Below, in pieces: positions 56,959-64,000 of a stretch of 64,000 bases of DNA. Each line of letters starts with the position of its first letter. Position 1 is the stretch's first letter. The stretch comes from Pseudomonas sp. MWU13-2100 (GTDB taxonomy: Bacteria; Pseudomonadota; Gammaproteobacteria; Pseudomonadales; Pseudomonadaceae), in the NCBI RefSeq assembly GCF_023242365.1, contig NZ_JALLIX010000034.1, positions 1 through 64,000 of the forward strand, read 5' to 3'. The notes below the pieces were generated by a model. It had not been told where the DNA came from, searched no databases, and was given only the letters and a program-made list of their open reading frames with translations. The position numbers and the translations under genes are program-made.

Positions 56959-57305
56959 CGCAGGATTGGCCGCGCGCCGCTACACTATTGAATCGCTGAA
57001 TGGGCGGCCATAAACCCCGGCGCCCAAGCGCTTTCGCGCCCGGAATATGACCGGGAAGTCGTTTTTTTCGCAACGTTTTCGGCAATTGACAATTGCTGAG
57101 AATTCCGTGAAGGTGTCCACACCCAAATCAAACGGGCGTATGAATTGAGCGTTTGTCTGATCAGACGGCTCCAAACAGAATCCCGACTATCGCGTTGGCG
57201 GGTGTGCCAGGCGGCTTGGCGTAGCATCGACGGTAACGTCAGTGCCGTACCATCCGCCCGCGTCCGACGTGTACTGTTCAGCTTCCATATCGTGGAGATC
57301 AGTTG
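56959..57305. promoter_or_regulatory. fadB upstream region with a perfect palindrome
   Basis: No gene was found in 347 bp. GTCTGATCAGAC at 57155-57166 is a perfect 12-bp palindrome about 140 bp before the fadB ATG and a candidate regulator site. The canonical PsrA-type GAAAC-N4-GTTTC was not found. The ribosome site of fadB (GGAG) lies at the right end. Confidence 0.4.
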
Positions 57306-60658
<3,353 letters not shown>

Positions 60659-60674
60659 GCGTCTCGTCGAAGGA

Positions 60675-60706
60675 AGCCGGGGCCAAGTGCCCCGGCTTTT
60701 GTTTTT
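60675..60706 (+). terminator. Intrinsic terminator of fadBA
   Basis: AGCCGGGGC-CAAGT-GCCCCGGCT is followed by TTTGTTTTT: a 9-bp GC-rich stem with a T-rich tail 16 nt after the fadA stop. Confidence 0.93.
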
Positions 60707-60743
60707 CCGAATTTTTTTATTTTTATTTGTAAGGAGCCGATAC

Positions 60744-60980
60744 ATGAAATTGGAACCCGGGCTCTATCAGCATTACAAGGGGCCGCAGTACCGTGTTTTC
60801 AACGTTGCGCGGCATTCCGAGACCGACGAGGAATTGGTGTTCTACCAAGCCCTGTATGGCGATTACGGCTTTTGGGTACGGCCCTTGAGCATGTTCCTGG
60901 AGTCGGTCGAGGTTGACGGCGAACAGGTCCCGCGCTTTGCTTTGGTGCAAGCTGAACCCAGCCTTTTTTCAAGGCCTTGA
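60744..60980 (+). CDS. DUF1653-family small protein
   Basis: This 78-aa protein has the core KLEPGLYQHYKGPQYRVFNV, with HSETDEELVFYQALYG and FWVRPLSMFLE, which matches the DUF1653 family of small beta-rich soluble proteins of unknown function. The ATG at 60744 has AAGGAG 7 nt upstream. It stands between the fadBA terminator and topA, and could share a transcript with topA. Confidence 0.88.
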   Translation: MKLEPGLYQHYKGPQYRVFNVARHSETDEELVFYQALYGDYGFWVRPLSMFLESVEVDGEQVPRFALVQAEPSLFSRP

Positions 60981-61094
60981 GGGGAGGTCGCGCAGAACCC
61001 TGCGCTTGACCTCACCTTGTAGCCACTATATATAGCGGTGCCGCGTCAGGCGCAGGCCGCCTCTCACTTCTAGCATTCAGGAATTTTCTGATCC

Positions 61095-63710
61095 ATGGGC
61101 AAATCGCTGGTCATTGTGGAATCCCCGGCTAAGGCCAAGACCATCAACAAGTACTTGGGTACCCAGTACGTGGTGAAGTCGAGTATCGGCCATATCCGAG
61201 ACCTGCCCACCAGCGGTTCGGCGAGTGCCACCAAAGAGCCTGCTGCCAAGCGCGGCAAGGCGGCGGCTGGTGAAGCCCCTGTGCTGACGGCGAAGGAGAA
61301 GGCGCGCAAGCAACTGGTCTCGCGCATGGGCGTCGACCCGGACCACGGCTGGAAAGCCCGCTACGAGATCCTTCCCGGCAAGGAGAAGGTGATCGAGGAG
61401 CTGCGCCGCCTGGCCAAGGATGCCGACACCATCTATCTCGCGACGGACTTGGACCGCGAAGGGGAAGCCATTGCCTGGCACCTGCGCGAAGCCATTGGTG
61501 GCGATGACAGCCGCTACAAACGCGTGGTGTTCAACGAAATCACCAAGAAAGCCATCCAGGAAGCCTTCTCGGCGCCCGGCGAGTTGGATATCGATCGCGT
61601 CAATGCCCAGCAGGCCCGACGGTTCCTCGATCGTGTCGTGGGTTACATGGTCTCGCCGTTGCTCTGGTCGAAGATCGCCCGTGGCCTGTCCGCCGGTCGT
61701 GTACAGTCGGTAGCGGTGAAGCTGGTGGTCGAGCGTGAGCGCGAGATCCGTGCCTTCAACCCCGAAGAGTACTGGGAAGTCCACGCCGACCTCGGTACCG
61801 CCAAGGGCGCCAAGGTGCGCTTCGAAGTGGCCCGCGAGAAAGGCGAGGCGTTCAAGCCGCTCAATGAAGCCCAGGCCATGGCGGCCCTGGAGAAGCTCAA
61901 GGCGTCGGCTTACACCATCGCCAAGCGCGAGGACAAACCGACCAGCAGCAAGCCGTCGGCCCCTTTCATTACTTCCACCCTGCAGCAGGCCGCGAGTAAC
62001 CGCCTGGGCTTCGGCGTGAAGAAAACCATGATGATGGCCCAGCGCTTGTACGAAGCGGGCTACATCACCTATATGCGTACCGACTCCACCAACCTCTCGG
62101 CCGATGCCGTGGCGATGGCGCGGACCTATATCGAAGGCGAGTTCGGCGCCAAATACCTGCCGGAAAACGCCAACGTCTACAGCAGCAAGGCCGGCGCCCA
62201 GGAAGCTCACGAAGCCATCCGTCCTTCGGATGTGAATACCGACCCGAGCAAGCTGTCGGGCATGGAACGTGATGCCGAACGCCTCTACGAGCTGATCTGG
62301 CGCCAATTCGTGGCCTGCCAGATGCTGCCGGCGCAATACCTGTCGACCACCGTCAGTGTCGCCGCCGGTGACTTCGAGCTGCGTGCCAAGGGCCGTATCC
62401 TCAAGTTCGACGGCTACACCCGGGTCCTGCCGCAAATGACCAAGCCGGGCGACGACGACGTGCTGCCGGACATGGCCCAGGGCGAGGTGATGAAGCTGAT
62501 CCAGCTCGATCCGACCCAGCACTTCACCAAACCTCCGGCCCGTTACTCCGAAGCCAGCCTGGTCAAGGAAATGGAAAAGCGCGGCATCGGTCGCCCTTCG
62601 ACCTATGCCGCGATCATCTCGACCATCCAGGACCGTGGTTATGTGGCGCTGCACAACCGCCGCTTCTACTCCGAGAAGATGGGCGACATCGTTACCGAGC
62701 GTCTTTCGGAAAGCTTCTCCGACCTGATGGACTACGGCTTTACCGCCAGCATGGAAGAGCATCTCGACGACGTGGCCCAGGGCGAGCGCGACTGGAAGAA
62801 CGTGCTCGACGAGTTCTACGGCGACTTCAAGAAAAAGCTCGAAGTGGCGGAAAGCCCTGAGAGTGGCATGCGCGCCAACCAGCCGGTGATGACTGACATC
62901 CCGTGCCTGACCTGCGGCCGGCCGATGCAGATCCGTACCGCCTCCACCGGTGTGTTCCTCGGCTGCTCGGGCTACAGCCTGCCGCCCAAGGAACGCTGCA
63001 AGGCCACCGTCAACCTGGTGCCGGGCGATGAAATCGCCGCCGACGACGAGGGTGAATCGGAATCCCTGGTACTGCGCGGCAAGCATCGCTGCCCGATCTG
63101 CAGCACGGCGATGGACGCCTACCTGCTGGACGAGAAGCGCAAGCTGCACATCTGTGGCAACAACCCTGATTGCAACGGCTACGAGATCGAAGAAGGCAGC
63201 TACCGCATCAAGGGCTATGAAGGTCCGAGCCTGGAGTGCGACAAGTGCGGCAGCGAGATGCAGCTCAAGACCGGGCGTTTCGGCAAGTTCTTCGGTTGCA
63301 CCAACCCGACCTGCAAGAACACCCGCAAGCTGCTCAAGAGTGGCGACGCGGCGCCGCCGAAGATGGACCCGGTGAAGATGCCGGAGCTCAAGTGCGAGAA
63401 GGTCAACGACACCTACATCCTGCGTGACGGTGCTTCCGGCCTGTTCCTGGCCGCCAGCCAGTTCCCGAAAAACCGCGAGACCCGTGCGCCGCTGGTGATC
63501 GAGATCCTTGCGCACAAGGACGAGATCGACCCCAAGTACCACTTCCTGTGTGATGCCCCGCAGAAGGACCCGGACGCTCGTCCGGCGGTCATTCGCTACA
63601 GTCGCAAGACCAAGGAGCAGTACGTGCAGACCGAGGTGGACGGCAAGCCGACCGGCTGGAAGGCGTTCTACGACGGCGGCAAATGGAAAGTGGAAGACAA
63701 GCGCTCGTAA
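61095..63710 (+). CDS. topA: DNA topoisomerase I
   Basis: This 871-aa type IA enzyme relaxes negative supercoils. The N-terminal Toprim domain shows [17 protein letters not shown] and the acidic [15 protein letters not shown]. The active-site Tyr326 is in [14 protein letters not shown], and [10 protein letters not shown] is present. The C-terminal 270 residues carry zinc-ribbon modules ([38 protein letters not shown]). The ATG at 61095 lies 114 bp after the DUF1653 gene. Its end abuts a tandem-repeat region. Confidence 0.97.
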   Translation: MGKSLVIVESPAKAKTINKYLGTQYVVKSSIGHIRDLPTSGSASATKEPAAKRGKAAAGEAPVLTAKEKARKQLVSRMGVDPDHGWKARYEILPGKEKVIEELRRLAKDADTIYLATDLDREGEAIAWHLREAIGGDDSRYKRVVFNEITKKAIQEAFSAPGELDIDRVNAQQARRFLDRVVGYMVSPLLWSKIARGLSAGRVQSVAVKLVVEREREIRAFNPEEYWEVHADLGTAKGAKVRFEVAREKGEAFKPLNEAQAMAALEKLKASAYTIAKREDKPTSSKPSAPFITSTLQQAASNRLGFGVKKTMMMAQRLYEAGYITYMRTDSTNLSADAVAMARTYIEGEFGAKYLPENANVYSSKAGAQEAHEAIRPSDVNTDPSKLSGMERDAERLYELIWRQFVACQMLPAQYLSTTVSVAAGDFELRAKGRILKFDGYTRVLPQMTKPGDDDVLPDMAQGEVMKLIQLDPTQHFTKPPARYSEASLVKEMEKRGIGRPSTYAAIISTIQDRGYVALHNRRFYSEKMGDIVTERLSESFSDLMDYGFTASMEEHLDDVAQGERDWKNVLDEFYGDFKKKLEVAESPESGMRANQPVMTDIPCLTCGRPMQIRTASTGVFLGCSGYSLPPKERCKATVNLVPGDEIAADDEGESESLVLRGKHRCPICSTAMDAYLLDEKRKLHICGNNPDCNGYEIEEGSYRIKGYEGPSLECDKCGSEMQLKTGRFGKFFGCTNPTCKNTRKLLKSGDAAPPKMDPVKMPELKCEKVNDTYILRDGASGLFLAASQFPKNRETRAPLVIEILAHKDEIDPKYHFLCDAPQKDPDARPAVIRYSRKTKEQYVQTEVDGKPTGWKAFYDGGKWKVEDKRS

Positions 63711-63722
63711 GCTGAGTACACC

Positions 63723-63760
63723 TGATCCGTTGATCCGTTGATCCGTTGATCCGTTGATCG
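63723..63760. repeat. 8-bp direct tandem repeat
   Basis: TGATCCGT is repeated four times without interruption, followed by a partial fifth copy (TGATCGGG). It starts 13 bp after the topA stop and looks like a slippage-prone microsatellite. Confidence 0.95.
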
Positions 63761-63766
63761 GGTGTG

Positions 63767-63887
63767 ATGTGGGAGCGGAGCTTGTATTGGGAGTCGAGCT
63801 TGTCTGGGAAGTCGAGCTTGTGTGGGTGCGGAGCTTGTGTGGGAGCGGAGCTTGTGTGGGAGCGGAGCTTGTGTGGGAGCGGAGCTT
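63767..63887. repeat. Tandem array of a REP half-unit (about 17-bp period)
   Basis: GTGTGGGAGCGGAGCTT or close variants occur seven times head to tail. The right-hand copies are identical and the left-hand ones diverged (GGGAGTCGAGCTT, GGGAAGTCGAGCTT, GGGTGCGGAGCTT). Each repeat equals the left arm of the window's common REP without its partner arm. The last copy runs into a complete REP palindrome. Confidence 0.93.
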
Positions 63888-63945
63888 GCCCGCGAAAGCG
63901 CCCTTGAGAGCGATAGAAGCTTCGCGGGCAAGCTCCGCTCCCACA
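63871..63945. repeat. Complete REP palindrome at the end of the array
   Basis: The arm GTGGGAGCGGAGCTTGCCCG pairs with the inverse CGGGCAAGCTCCGCTCCCAC about 30 bp later. It appears to be the founding element from which the tandem half-units expanded. Confidence 0.9.
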
Positions 63946-64000
63946 GTTTCCTCTCCTGTGCCTTCAGGCCGCGTGAAAACCCTAGCCAAGCGATATCGGG

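Noticed and set aside
57100-57170. CAAAC ... GTTTG pair upstream of fadB as a PsrA operator
   Set aside because: The half-sites are 17 bp apart, far beyond the 2-4 bp spacing of PsrA-type sites.
63767-63887. Possible CRISPR or iteron-type origin in the right-hand tandem array
   Set aside because: The repeats are contiguous with no spacers and are half-REP sequences; no replication initiator gene is near.
61077-63989. 970-codon minus-strand open frame opposite topA
   Set aside because: It is fully antisense to a clear topoisomerase gene, His/Gly/Leu-rich without any family motif, and without a ribosome site. Long antisense frames are expected in GC-rich Pseudomonas DNA.

Overview
The window looks like chromosome of a fluorescent Pseudomonas, most likely the P. 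fluorescens complex. It carries the typical neighbourhoods xdhABC-guaD, smc-zipA-ligA, dnaX-ybaB-recR, fadBA-topA and a psl-type exopolysaccharide operon. It also has many GTGGGAGC-type REP palindromes between genes. Codon use is GC-rich throughout, with AT-rich stretches in some intergenic regions and around a small accessory island near 18.2-21.6 kb. No rRNA, tRNA, insertion sequence, prophage or CRISPR array was recognised.

Layout. 0.3-9.7 kb: purine catabolism. A BenE-family transporter is divergent from a GntR regulator. Then come guaD, xdhC, xdhB and xdhA on the minus strand, reading as the operon xdhA-xdhB-xdhC-guaD, and divergent from xdhA a second GntR regulator. 9.7-16.8 kb: smc, zipA and ligA (chromosome organisation, division, DNA ligation). 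17-21.6 kb: a zinc metallopeptidase, the truncated remnant of a Tai4-like immunity gene, a muramidase toxin candidate with a likely periplasmic immunity partner, the SRP RNA gene ffs and an unrecognised Cys-rich protein. 21.6-26.9 kb: an AraC regulator with a PEBP-family protein, a DUF2167 membrane protein, a small Xre regulator and a PAS-GGDEF-EAL protein. 27-30.4 kb: dnaX-ybaB-recR.

30.9-46.1 kb: a 12-gene minus-strand psl-like operon read as pslA, B, D, E, F, G, H, I, J, acyltransferase, K, C-like. Gene order and families fit lipid-linked assembly of a mannose-containing exopolysaccharide: PslA starts the lipid-linked unit, PslB makes GDP-mannose, the glycosyltransferases extend it, PslK and PslJ flip and polymerise it, PslD and PslE export it and PslG hydrolyses it. 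A NarL-type two-component pair lies just upstream. 48.6-50.6 kb: an Hpt-domain protein and cheV, the latter behind a good FliA-type promoter. 50.7-57 kb: a MOSC protein, the lytic transglycosylase slt, the ABC-F ATPase uup, a universal stress protein and a small membrane protein. 57.3-63.7 kb: fadB-fadA (beta-oxidation), a DUF1653 protein and topA. The right edge holds an unusual tandem expansion of a REP half-unit next to an 8-bp tandem repeat.

The most interesting places are the toxin/immunity island with its broken Tai4-like gene (18.1-20.3 kb), the rearranged psl operon, and the regulatory palindromes upstream of cheV, xdhA and pslA. I found no clearly unprecedented system. Function calls come from reading translated sequence and motifs, without any database search.
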